Assembly (NCBI GenBank): GCA_949752735.1
Contig: OX457051.1
Location: 64,501-128,500, forward strand
Direction of reading: 5' to 3'
Origin: Lumbricus terrestris
Lineage: Eukaryota > Annelida > Clitellata > Crassiclitellata > Lumbricidae
Length of the DNA stretch: 64,000 bases
In this document: piece by piece, positions 46,905 through 58,003 of the stretch
Layout of the letters: each line of letters begins with the position of its first letter
Numbering within the stretch: the stretch's first letter is position 1
Program-made: the position numbers and the translations under genes
Notes under the pieces: model-generated
Databases searched by the model: none
What the model saw: the letters and a program-made list of their open reading frames with translations, nothing else
Told to the model about the DNA's origin: nothing

Positions 46905-48317
46905 AATTTGCATTGATGAATGTTTGACATGAACGGAGCACATTGATATTATTGTCAATAAAATTGGTCGTAGGCATAATCATGGAATATTTGTCAGAAT
47001 ATATACATGTATCATACCCAATTCCTGTACACATTCGAAAAGATAATACTATACTTTAATTAATCCATATTTTTATAATGGCAATACTATAATTGTCTGG
47101 GCAACAAACTATTCTGCTAGGCTAAAATGCGATATTCTTCTGCAAAAAGAGCAATTATTGTAGTCAGTGCAACTGGAGATCAGACGACAAGAGCAGATTT
47201 GGAGAATATTATAATATTATTATTATATTCATATACTCATAATATTATTATGATCCTTGAGAATAAAAACCGCTTTCTAGCTGAAAGCAATGTGTAAAAA
47301 TTTACCAATTACATGCGGTGTTTTTTTCTTCAACAGAATATTCTTAACTGATATGGTTGATCATTAAACAAGATTGTCTAGTGGATTGTGTCTATCTTAT
47401 AATATTACCAATCATCGGCAATTTTCTATTCACTGCAACAGTTTAGGCTCACAACAAAAATTTAGAATACATTAACTAGGAGCCTACACCTACATACTCC
47501 CAATTTAAGACACTTTGAAGTGCTTATCTAAATCAAAGCTGAAAGACATGGGCACACTCCACTTGAGCGTGTGTTTTAATGAGCTTACATAATTACTTTT
47601 CTGTTTTCCTGATCTTAGGCAATTATTACGAACTTCAGCATAACATAATTTTGGTTTAGAAGGGGAGACCCAGAAGGGATGGGCTATCCTGCTAAAAGGG
47701 TCACCCATTATTCGTGTCAAATATAAAAAATGATGTCACATTCAATTGTAGGAATATAAAGATCATTAGGGAGAGAGAAAAAATTATTTATAAGCAATCG
47801 ACAAATAGAACAGGCTTACAACGAGAAAAAAACCTCTTAACTAATGACTTTAACTAAAGACTCAACTAAGGGCTTGGCGAAACCACTGAGTACAAACCGT
47901 AACTATTGAATATCAGGAAGTGTTTTAAGTACCGTAGACAAAGACAAAGTTTATGCTTAAATAATCTAGTGTTAGGTTGGGAATGAAGATATGTAGGAAG
48001 AGAGTTCCAACATTGACTGACTATGCAGCTTGTATGCAGCTATCACTGCATTTTGTAAAAGGATTTGAATGAATGAATGAATGAATGAATGAACTTGTTT
48101 ATTGCACACACACACAAGTCAAATAGTATAAACAAGCCTCAACAAACATAGTGCAAATGGAATCAGGAAAAAGCTAACAGCTTATATAACCCTGACCCCT
48201 AGCTTCAAGACTATTTTTAGTGCAAGTCAGTATTAATACTTAACTAAAACTTAATTAATACTTAATTAATTAGAACATAACTGAAAGTAATAGGGATAAA
48301 CATACAATGCAATAATG

Positions 48318-48350
<33 letters not shown>

Positions 48351-48765
48351 TTGTAATATTAAATCATGTTAATAAAATCATATTAATAGATGGTAATAAT
48401 AATAATACTAAAATAATAATAATAATAAATAATAGAAACAGCATATTATTTATAAGCAATCGACAAATATTATTTAGTCGGGCTAGTCCCCTTTTAGTGT
48501 CTCCATTCCCCTTAAAGATGCTTGAAATTATCATCTGCTATGAACAAGTTGCAGACACTTGGTTCTTCAAAAAAAAAGTCTTGCCAGTTGTGTCCCAGTT
48601 TTGTCCGTTATAGTATGGGACCTGAGAATTAAGCCTTGCACAGAGCACACTGCAAAAATAGGCACGTCATAGCATAACGAATAAAACTTCTGACTCTAAT
48701 AATTAATCTTTATGTTTGGCGAAGAATTACGTTTGTCATCAAAGTCTACTTTGGATTCATCACGA
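46905..48765. other. No gene; simple repeats
   Basis: AT-rich. (GAAT)n at 48067-48092 next to a (CA)n tract, and (AAT)n at about 48317-48430. No coding domain seen. Confidence 0.45.
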
Positions 48766-48769
48766 GGAT

Positions 48770-49235
48770 TCGTGTAGCGCTGTTTCAAGGGACTACTCAG
48801 AAGCGCTCCCGGTCTCAGCACGGCTGAAAAAGACAGTTTTAAGCAAAGAAAGAGTCAGATTGAACCGTGGGGCACAAGAACAGCGACAAAGGGAACCAGT
48901 TCCAAAACGAGGACCAACCATCAAGAAGTCAGATTCTTCTTGGTAACTGTGCGGACAAAAGGGAGGAAGAGAAGAAGCGTGGAGAGTAGAGCGAATAGAA
49001 CGACGATTCGGTGCTACACTCAAGAGATATGGGAGCAGAAGCCACGAAGATAGGCAGGACAACAAGGACCGCCCTACCAAGGCGATGATCGGTGGTACAG
49101 GATACGCTGCTGGAGAGTGGGGATAGCATCCAGCATAATTTGTTTAGCCGAGGACATGGCCGAATTCAGGGCTGCGTCCACAAAGGCTTGCTGCAGAAAG
49201 CATGATCCGGTCCAGGCTTATGCAGTACCAATTTG
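48770..49235 (-). mobile_element. Decayed LINE fragment with hairpin 3' end
   Basis: The minus strand ends LKTVFFSRAETGSASE stop, then the GAGCGCTTCTGAGTAG hairpin. The segment 49140-49232 matches 63830-63905 in the opposite orientation and corresponds to the RT region around LDRI and AARL. Several frame breaks. Confidence 0.8.
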
Positions 49236-49284
49236 CGCACTTCGATGTTTATTTTGGGGTTCATTTATAGTTGTGCATGTATTC

Positions 49285-49680
49285 ATTCGGACATTTATAT
49301 AGCGCTCCTTCAAGAAAAAACTACTCAGAGGCGCTCCCGACTCCAGCGCGCACAAAAAGAACAGTTTTAAGTTTAGTAAGGAAGGATCCCGGTAGAGTCC
49401 CAGGGTGAAGGCGTAGCTCAAAAGGAAGGCCATTCCAGACCACTGGTCCAACCACAGAAAAGGCTCGATTCTTCATGGTAGTAGTACGAGCAAAAGGAAC
49501 TAAGAGGACTCCCTTATCAGCAGAGCGTAGCTGACGACGTCCCTGGATACCCAATGTAAAGCTGCATAGCTCTCTGAGGTAAATTGGGGCGAGGCCCTGA
49601 CAGCATCGCCATACCAATGCAGCTACCCTGAACTCAATACGCTGACGAATAGGGAGCCAGTGAAGTACCTCAAGCATGTA
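49285..49680 (-). mobile_element. LINE fragment with hairpin 3' end
   Basis: A 118-codon minus frame (49321-49677): LEVLHWLPIRQRIEFR, VVWNGLPFELRL, ending KTVLFVRAGVGSASE, then the GGAGCGCCTCTGAGTAG hairpin and GCGCTATATAAATG tail. Truncated at almost the same codon as the 44346-44938 copy. Confidence 0.9.
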
Positions 49681-49687
49681 GTAAATT

Positions 49688-49740
49688 AATGTATGTATGT
49701 ATGTATGTATGTATGTATGTATGTATGTATGTATGTATGT
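49688..49740 (+). repeat. (ATGT)n microsatellite, left part
   Basis: About 13 ATGT units abutting the TIR element; probably once continuous with 51854-52078. Confidence 0.95.
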
Positions 49741-51853
49741 TAGGGTGTCCCAAAAAAACTTTTTCTTGAAATTCTTAGGTTTCTCCAGTCAAAAAGTTTC
49801 CTATGGAGATGATAATATTTGTGTAATTTTTTCGAATTTTTAAAATAATTTTTAGAGGTCCCCCCAGGAGCTCCAAATTTTATATATAGCGTACTATGAT
49901 ATTCGTGTGCAAATATTTCAATATATGAGGCAACCTCATTCACACCACATATATTTTAAATGCTTTTGCACAAAATATGATATGCCATACAATGTAATTG
50001 GTCAAAAAATGTTATGCTGTATTCTGTTCAGACTGGTTTTGCAGTTAATTGACTGAAATTTGACCAAAATTTATATATGCACAGACTTTCATATATTATT
50101 AGAATTTGAAATATTATTTAACCATTATTGACTACTATAATAATTCGAGCAGTTATTCAAAAAATAGTATACTTTGAGATGGCATATTGGTACACAGTAC
50201 CAAATGTGAGATAGTCACATGTTTGGTCCAATCAGTAGTTCACTACATCGGAACAAGTGACTCAAGTGAGTCATGGTTGCAATTTGGGAAGTACTTTCGA
50301 TGTTTTTCAACAGCCTGCAATTGGAACTGTTTATGACTTTCATTTTTTATGGCATTAAATGTCTGTATCAGGCACAGCCATTGACACATGCCAAGTTGTT
50401 CACGATTACAATGGCTTAATTGAACGATTTTCCAGATGGTCAAGCAGCAGGACTCTCTAGAAAGCTGTCGTCAATGCCGGTAGTCTGGAAAAAGCTTTGA
50501 GAGATATAATTTTATAGCTCTGGTAAAGTTGTGGAAGAAACTTGACCAAGTGAGATCCAATTTCGGGGTCATGTGTAGTATGAGAGTTGCTTCCTCGTGT
50601 GGTGTTAAGAGATCGGAAAACAATTCAAGAGTTGTGTGCTCTGGACTGAAGTATCAAGAATGGCATTGCATTACTTTAAGTGCAGTAATACTGAGACCAT
50701 GCAGGATAATCATAATTATGCTTGTAATCTTCTAACTAACATGATGCAAATAAATGGAGCATCAGCTGAGGTCGGACAGTGCGCCAGGTTAGGATATAGG
50801 CTTACACTGATACAACAAAAACGGTTAAAGTGTTTTAATTACATATGAATGTCTGTATCTGTTAAACAGATGACAGTATCGTTTCCATAGGACAACAACT
50901 CCATTTTCATTGAGTAATATAACGGCCTTTGCCATACAACGTACTCTATCTGAAGAGCATCAAACTTGCAAATACCAGTTATGTCTGGTACATCCATCCC
51001 ACCATCAACTCAGCAAATGTAAAGAATTCATGGAAATCCTCCATATGGTGATGCTCTGTGAGCCTGATCCAAAAAGCAAGTTTTAAAGCCCTCAGATTAC
51101 ATCATTACAATAATTATCTTTTGGGATTTATTGCTGCAGAAACTGACGTTTGTTTAATTTGAACCAGTTTCATCAAACATCTTGAAAACACAGAATATCT
51201 GCAGCCTTGTAGTTGGTCAAAGACATGTATAAAAGTCGCTGGAAAGCATCATCTCAAAGATGGCACAAGTTCTCATATAGATGGTCAATTAATCAACTTT
51301 GACAGTGCTTTAGTTTTACTGTGGCTTTCCATGACAATAAAATTAACCAATATTGTAATATATAAAATATGTAACCGTTAACCCACATTTGCATTTAGGG
51401 CCTATGTAACAGACTGTAGTGAAAAGGATATATCAAACAATCTGAAATTTCGTTTTGCACACTTAACGAAATGGCTGTTCCACACATGCAAACCTACGAA
51501 ACAACAGCTCTGCATGAAATTATATATATATGTAATATTATATATATGTATGATTGTGTGTGTGTGTGTGTGTGTATAGCATATACATATATATGTGTGG
51601 TGCACGTATTCATAATGAAAATGGTGTTGGGCTGCAAAAACACCAAGGTTCATGAAATTACGCATGAGTGATATTGATAATGATAGCGGCAGACCACAAT
51701 GTATTTTTATGATATCATATAACCCTGTGGGGGACCTCTAAATGTCCTTGAAAAAATTTGAAATTTTTTCCCTAAAGTTATTTTCCACCAATGATACTTT
51801 GTGGCTGGAGAAACTTAGAATTTTCAACAATAACCTCAAATTGGGACACCCTA
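49741..51853. mobile_element. TIR element, TAGGGTG family, copy 2, inside (ATGT)n
   Basis: Ends TAGGGTGTCCCAA and inverse TTGGGACACCCTA. About 130 bp of imperfect inverted similarity includes GGTTTCTCCAG near 49780 (inverse CTGGAGAAAC near 51804) and TTTAGAGGTCCCCC near 49852 (inverse GGGGGACCTCTAAA near 51730). (ATGT)n lies on both outer sides, so the target duplication cannot be defined. No intact transposase; 2113 bp. Confidence 0.85.
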
Positions 51854-51921
51854 ATGTATGTATGTATGTATGTATGTATGTATGTATGTATGTATGTATG
51901 CATGTATGTAAAACTTGTATG

Positions 51922-51955
<34 letters not shown>

Positions 51956-52078
51956 TGTATGTATGTATGTATGTATGTATGTATGTATGTATGTATGTAT
52001 GTATGTATGTATGTATGTATGTATGTATGTATGTATGTATGTATGTATGTATGTATGTATGTATGTATGTATGTATTA
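51854..52078 (+). repeat. (ATGT)n microsatellite, right part
   Basis: About 225 bp with few interruptions. It also forms the (ACAT)n 3' tail side of the minus-strand LINE that follows. Confidence 0.95.
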
Positions 52079-53126
52079 TTTATTTAGCTTTTGCAGTTCA
52101 AGCAGAGCCACTCAACAGCAGCCTCACCGGCCTCGTGTAGGACGGGCATTCCGCCCGGAAAGCGAGATGTTATACAGTCATTTACAATGTGTGCCATAGT
52201 CTGAATGTTTCCACAGCTGCAAAGGCGATCTGTGGCTTGACCCCAACGGACCAGGTTCGCAGCGCATCGTCCCTGGCCCGTTCTGAAGCGGTTCAGCGTG
52301 ACCCACTGAGCCCGCGGAAGGTTATAGCCCGGGGGCCATACAGACGGCTCGGCCACGAGCGAGCGGTTTACAACTACAGCTGCTGACCACTCGATGCTCC
52401 AGGCCGCAATAGCTGTAATGTCCTCCTCAGGTTGATCCCTCCATATAGGCCGGCGCGATGGGAGGCGTAGTCCTGGGTGACACGTAATATCCATATACAG
52501 CGGGAGATTTCTGTTTGCCCGGACCTTCCGCAGCATCTTCGTGGTTGCCTCCATTCTTCTCAGGTGCGGAGGGGGGATGTTGCTCAGAACCGGCAGCCAA
52601 GCAAGCGGAGTAGGCCGCAGTGTCCCCGAGATGATCCGCATAGTTGCGTTTAACTTTGTGTCGACAAGGTGAGTATGGCGAGAGCGACTCCATACCGGGG
52701 CACAGTATTGGGCAGCCGAATAGCACAGAGCCAAGGATGAGCTTCGTAGAGTTGTGGCCTTGGCTCCCCAGCTCGTTCCCACAAGCTTACTTATTAGATT
52801 GTTTCGAGCTCCAACTTTAGCGGCCGTCCTCCTCAGATGCTCATGGTATGTGAGGGCCCTGTCCAGTGTCACTCCCAGGTAGACCGGGTGTGCTTCGTGT
52901 CTTATCCTTTGTCCGTTTAGGAAGATGTTTAATTCTCTGCTAGCCTCCGCATTGTGGAGATGGAAGGTTGATGATACCGTCTTTGTAGTGCTCGGGGTTA
53001 GTCGCCAAGTCTTAAGATATTCCGTCAGGAGTTCCATATCTGCATTTAGCTCCCGTTCCGTTTCTTCCAGTGATGCTGCCTGGGCCGCTAGGGCAATGTC
53101 ATCCGCATATGCGAACTTCCGAGAGC
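52079..53126 (-). mobile_element. 5'-truncated LINE, R1/Jockey-like RT from YADD onward
   Basis: About 345 uninterrupted codons on the minus strand, stop at 52084. It starts at the RT catalytic block KFAYADDIAL, continues with TKTVSSTFHL and a YLGVTLDRALTYHEHL thumb-like region, and ends with a Cys/His cluster (RTGQGRCAANL, CSCGN, HIVNDC) typical of the R1/Jockey group. A short AATAA tail then runs into (TACA)n. The upstream edge joins (ATGT)n directly. The long frame suggests a young copy. Confidence 0.9.
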
Positions 53127-53466
53127 TATGTATGTATGTATGCATGCATGTATGTATGTATGTATGAATTTATGTATGTATGAATGTATGTATATATGTA
53201 TGTATGTGTGCATGTATGTATGTATGTATGTATGAATTTATGTATGTATGAATGTATGTATATATGTATGTATGTGTGCATGTATGTATGTATGTATGTA
53301 TGTATGTACGCATGTATGTATGTATGTATGTATGTATGTATGTATGTATGTATGTATGAATGTATGTATGTATGAATGTATGTATGTATGTATGTGTGTA
53401 TGTATGTATGTATGTATGTATGTATGTATGAATGTATGTATGTATGTATGTAAATATGTATGTATG

Positions 53467-53500
<34 letters not shown>

Positions 53501-53735
53501 TGTATGTACGCATGTATGTATGTATGTATGTATGTATGTATGTATGTATGTATGTATGTATGTATGTATGTATGTATGCAAATATACATGTATGTATGAA
53601 TGTATTATGAAGGCATGCATGCGTGATGCACATGAGTGATTATGCAAGTAAGTATGCAAGTATATAAGTATGTATATATGTAATTACGTATGCATGTATG
53701 TATGCAAGGATGTATGCATGTATGTATGTATCTTC
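53127..53735 (+). repeat. (ATGT)n microsatellite with interruptions
   Basis: About 600 bp of ATGT with ATGA, ACGC and ATAT variants; some blocks recur (TATGAATTTATGTATGTATG at about 53162 and 53231). Confidence 0.95.
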
Positions 53736-54205
53736 TACTTTTCCTTCTGGCTAGGAATAATCCCTCGCTGTGGAGGGGTCAGCCACTCGGATCCTTTGTC
53801 TCCATGTTGTTCTGTCTCCAGCGTCCTCCTTTCTCAGAGTTTACAGAGAACGCCCTAGCCATATGCGCAACATGTATGAACGGATCCATTGAAAAAATTT
53901 GAGGCGTGGTTTTTCTGACCGGATTCCCCTCCTGACGTCAACCACAGTTTTCCGCTGTGGAACTATAGCCTTTGATGGACACCTACCCGCAAGGCAGCGG
54001 GAGCCACATGCTTATTTGATGGCGGCATGCACTCACCATGTCATAAGGCCGTCTGAAGGCATCTGCCGTTTTTAAAAGTGAGACAAAGTGCCACCCTTGT
54101 CCCACACTGCGCCCTGTTAGCCTTGCGCCCTGTTTGACCCTGCTTATTTCGCAGCTAACCTCTATGTCTAAAAGCCATTCCACTATCCGCCACCTGTGGA
54201 CGCGT
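53736..54205 (-). mobile_element. Probable non-LTR element 3' remnant
   Basis: Minus-strand sequence ends CAGCGAGGGATTATTCCTAG then CCAGAAGGAAAAGTAGAAG and (ATAC)n, a 3'-tail arrangement seen in non-LTR retroelements. No coding domain recognised. It is bounded by microsatellite on both sides. Confidence 0.45.
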
Positions 54206-54345
54206 GGCATGTGTGTATGTATGTATGTATGTATGTATGTATGTATGTATGTATGTATGTATGTATGTATGTATGTATGTATGTATGTATGTATGTATGT
54301 ATGTATGTATGTATGTATGTATGTATGTATCGTATCGTATCGTAT
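54206..54345 (+). repeat. (ATGT)n microsatellite ending in (CGTAT)n
   Basis: About 125 bp ATGT then three CGTAT units; the latter is the tail of the adjoining minus-strand LINE. Confidence 0.95.
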
Positions 54346-54510
54346 CTGACCATTTGTAAAGCGCTTCTTGCAGCAAGAGCCTTTCAGAAGCGCTCCCAGT
54401 GCGTGCAACTCCGAGAGAAAAGGCAGGTCTTTAGACAAGAGAAAGATGACGAAAGACTACCAGAGAGGATGGCAGAGCGAACGGATGGGAGAAGACCATT
54501 CCATAGGGAG
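54346..54510 (-). mobile_element. LINE 3' end, hairpin family
   Basis: Minus strand reads SLWNGLLPSVRSAIL, LKTCLFSRSCTHWERF stop, then a GGGAGCGCTTCTGAAAGG hairpin and a (GATAC)n tail. Truncated at its 5' side by (ATGT)n. Confidence 0.8.
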
Positions 54511-54630
54511 GTATGTATGTATGTATGTATGTATGTATGTATGTATGTATGTATGTATGTATGTATGTATGTATGTATGTATGTATGTATGTATGTATGT
54601 ATGTATGTATGAATGTATGTATGTATGTAA
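54511..54630 (+). repeat. (ATGT)n microsatellite
   Basis: About 120 bp between two oppositely oriented LINE fragments. Confidence 0.95.
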
Positions 54631-54639
54631 TCTCTGTCT

Positions 54640-55905
54640 GAAATCTATTCTACCGTTGATAGGTCTGAGTTCACCTATTGGCTCTCTATGATGTCTCTTC
54701 AGCCTTTGATATGGTTGATCACGATATCCTTCTCAAGCGTCTTGAAACCTCCTGTGGTGTTAAGGACCTCCCCTTATCTTGGTTTCAGTAGTACCTTTCT
54801 GAAAGAACCCAAATGATTATATCTGGTGACTCTCGAACCCAATGGGTTCGTGTTAATCTGGGTGTTCCTCAAGGCTCAGTTCTTGGACCTCTCCTATTTA
54901 TTCTTTACACGGCTGACATCTCTTCTCTTTTTTCGATCTGTAGTGCTGCTGGCCATCTCTTTGCTGATGATGTCCAGGCATTTCTCAATGCCCCCTCTTC
55001 CCAGCTGCTTCTAGTTGGGCTTATTGAATCTCTCACTAATCATCTCCACTCATGGATGTCTTCTAATCGCCTTTCGCTTAATACTTCAAAGACTAAATTT
55101 ATCTGGTTAGGTACTCCTCAGCAGCTACATAAGCTTGATCTTATTCTTCTCTCTGAAAAATGCCCATTGTTTTCCTTCTCTTCAAGTGTGCGTGATCTGG
55201 GTGTAGTACTTGATAGCTCTCCTACCTTTACCGAACATATATCCAATCTAACACGCTCGTCATATTTTCATTTAAGACGTCTGAGAGTCATTCGTCGCTC
55301 TATCTCCTCCTCCATCTTCACTACCTTAGTTCATGCTTTTATATGTTCTCGAATTGACTATTGCAATTCTCTTCTCGTTGGTCTTCCTAAAGTTCGTCTT
55401 TCACCGATTCAGTCAGTTCTCAACTCAGCTGCTAGATTGATTGCCTGTCTTCCCAAGTACTCTCACATCTCTACCTTTATGTTCGATGAACTTCATTGGC
55501 TTCCTCTACGTGCTCGCACACATTTCAAGATCCTGACTCTGATCCTAAAGTCTCAACGGGGTCTTGCCACAAAATATCTGACTAATGCTTTACTTCGTCC
55601 TCACTCAGCTTCCTCCCATCGTCCACTTCGTTCATCCAACAGACTTGACCTATTGGTTCCTCGGTCTAGAACTGCTATGGCTCAGTCTCGATCTTTTGTC
55701 TCAATTGGTCCTTCTTTCTGGAATGCTCTTTCTCCTTCTGTTCGCTCTACACTTCTTTCTGTAAGTCTCTCCTCTGCTCTGTCTCTTCTCAAAACCTGCT
55801 TCTTCTCGCTGGGCCTTGCGCACTGGGAGCGCCTCTGAATGGTTCACCCTACTAGAGGCGCTTTATAAATGTTTAAATACAATACAATACAATGTAAGTA
55901 TGTAT
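54640..55905 (+). mobile_element. 5'-truncated LINE with RT domain and hairpin 3' end
   Basis: Starts at RT motif A (LYDVSSAFDMVDHDILL near 54690), has a TAG near 54788, then an open frame 54813-55838 with GVPQGSVLGPLLF, FADDVQAF (active-site FADD), DLGVVLD, RIDYCNSLL and DELHWLPLRAR. It ends LLKTCFFSLGLAHWERL; the 3' UTR forms GGAGCGCCTCTGAA / TAGAGGCGCTTTATAAAT and an (AATAC)n tail. CR1/L2-like. Lacks the endonuclease half. Confidence 0.92.
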
Positions 55906-56057
55906 GTATGTATGTATGTAGTACATACATACACATACATACATACATACAGAACGATTACAGGTACAAGTTATCCGAAATACGGCAAGCTTCGCACGAC
56001 ACGCAGGTCGGCTACAACAGGCTCGGTAACTTAACACTAATGGCCTCAGCGTTGGAA

Positions 56058-56265
56058 CGCTCCTGATTCGGCCAAGCCAGGAGTGGGAGGGGCGATCTTA
56101 TTTTCAGCGGATCCCGAGTCAAACAACGCAACAGCACGGCGCCACTGGCAGCTAACAGAAAATTCAAATAAATTTTTTGCCCTGAGCGAGGCTTGAACCC
56201 GGGTCGCGATAACGACTCTCAGTTTATCGACCAACGCTCTCTCCACTGAGCTACGTATAACTTTT
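56058..56265 (-). mobile_element. tRNA-derived SINE, copy 2
   Basis: Minus strand: A box at 56241-56253, B box at 56190-56200, then a body matching 31500-31615 (TGTTAGCTGCCAGTGGCGCC, TTGACTCGGGATCCGCT, CCCCTCCCACTCCTGGCTTG). Two copies in opposite orientation and different surroundings define the family. Confidence 0.85.
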
Positions 56266-56269
56266 GAAC

Positions 56270-57230
56270 GGTAAGGAGCATCATCATTTTTAGCTAAAAA
56301 TGTGTGCAAATGAACCCTTTACAGCTGCTCAAATGTCAAAATTTTATTCCAAACGAAACAAGCAAAATTTGGGAAACCCTTGATACCCGAGGATTAAGCC
56401 TATAATTTCTTGTGAAAATGAGTCATTTAAAAGGGAAATACTACTACCCAGTAAGCTTTGTTTTTCGAAAATGCACATGCACGAAAATTAGCTCAGTCTT
56501 CACTTTAAAACATACTCATAAAATTATTACACTGCGTAAAAACGTCCGATAATAACGGATTGACGCGTTGCGTCGGTAGTTGCTTTCAGGTGATTCTGTT
56601 TCTTTCAAGTAATCACACCGTAAAAACGTTTTTCGAAGTCGTCGCTCGGTTGACTTTCTAGATGTCATTCACGCAGGCATTTCTGGTTTGTTATGTTTAT
56701 GCTGATCATTTTTTAGAGTGTAGGATTTTTCTGTCGTGAACAGTCTCCTTTGCAAGTTGCAGCGGGATTTCTTGCCGTGGTAGAGATTAGGTCGTCTTAT
56801 GTTGACGCTGCAAATTAGCCTACGAAACGCAAATGGACATGAAAAAGAAATACTAGTGCGATATCAGTGAGAAGATCAGCCAGTGGATCACATCTGATGA
56901 GCTTTGAAATCGTATGTCAATGCACATCTAAAATACATTTAACCCCAGGTAGTTTTTTAAGCAGTCGAAAGTTCATATTATGAGTTCATATCGGTTACGA
57001 AATGTATTGTGCGTGTCATAATGCGCACAGCGTATTCCGCCGATGTTGCGAAAGCGCAGCATTAAAATGTCGCAGATTACGGTTTCAGCATACAATAAAA
57101 TATACATTTAATAATCAAATGTCGTTTATTATTCACATCAGTATTTCAATCGGGCAGCTTCTCTTCTCGTAAATATTAACGTGTTATGAGAAATAAAATT
57201 GAACAAAATCCCCAAGGAGGCGCCAAAATG
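56270..57230. other. No gene recognised
   Basis: AT-rich, no domain or transposon end supported. Confidence 0.4.
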
Positions 57231-57234
57231 AATG

Positions 57235-57822
<588 letters not shown>

Positions 57823-58003
57823 TTTGCCCTCCTCCGTCTAGCGGCGCCCATTATGAGGTCTTTACATGGCGTCTCCCGAGTCCACACTGCTCTATAATAC
57901 TTGATGATATCCATGGCATTACTCATATCCATGCACCTTTCCTCTAGAATCTAGATCTTCTCTTAAGTTATGTTGTCCATCCAGGTTTTTCCTTGACGTT
58001 CTC

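Noticed and set aside
53127..53735. MYVCMYVC and HTYIHTYI proteins in ATGT arrays
   Set aside because: Simple tetranucleotide repeat; also seen at 22883, 51854, 54206 and 54511.
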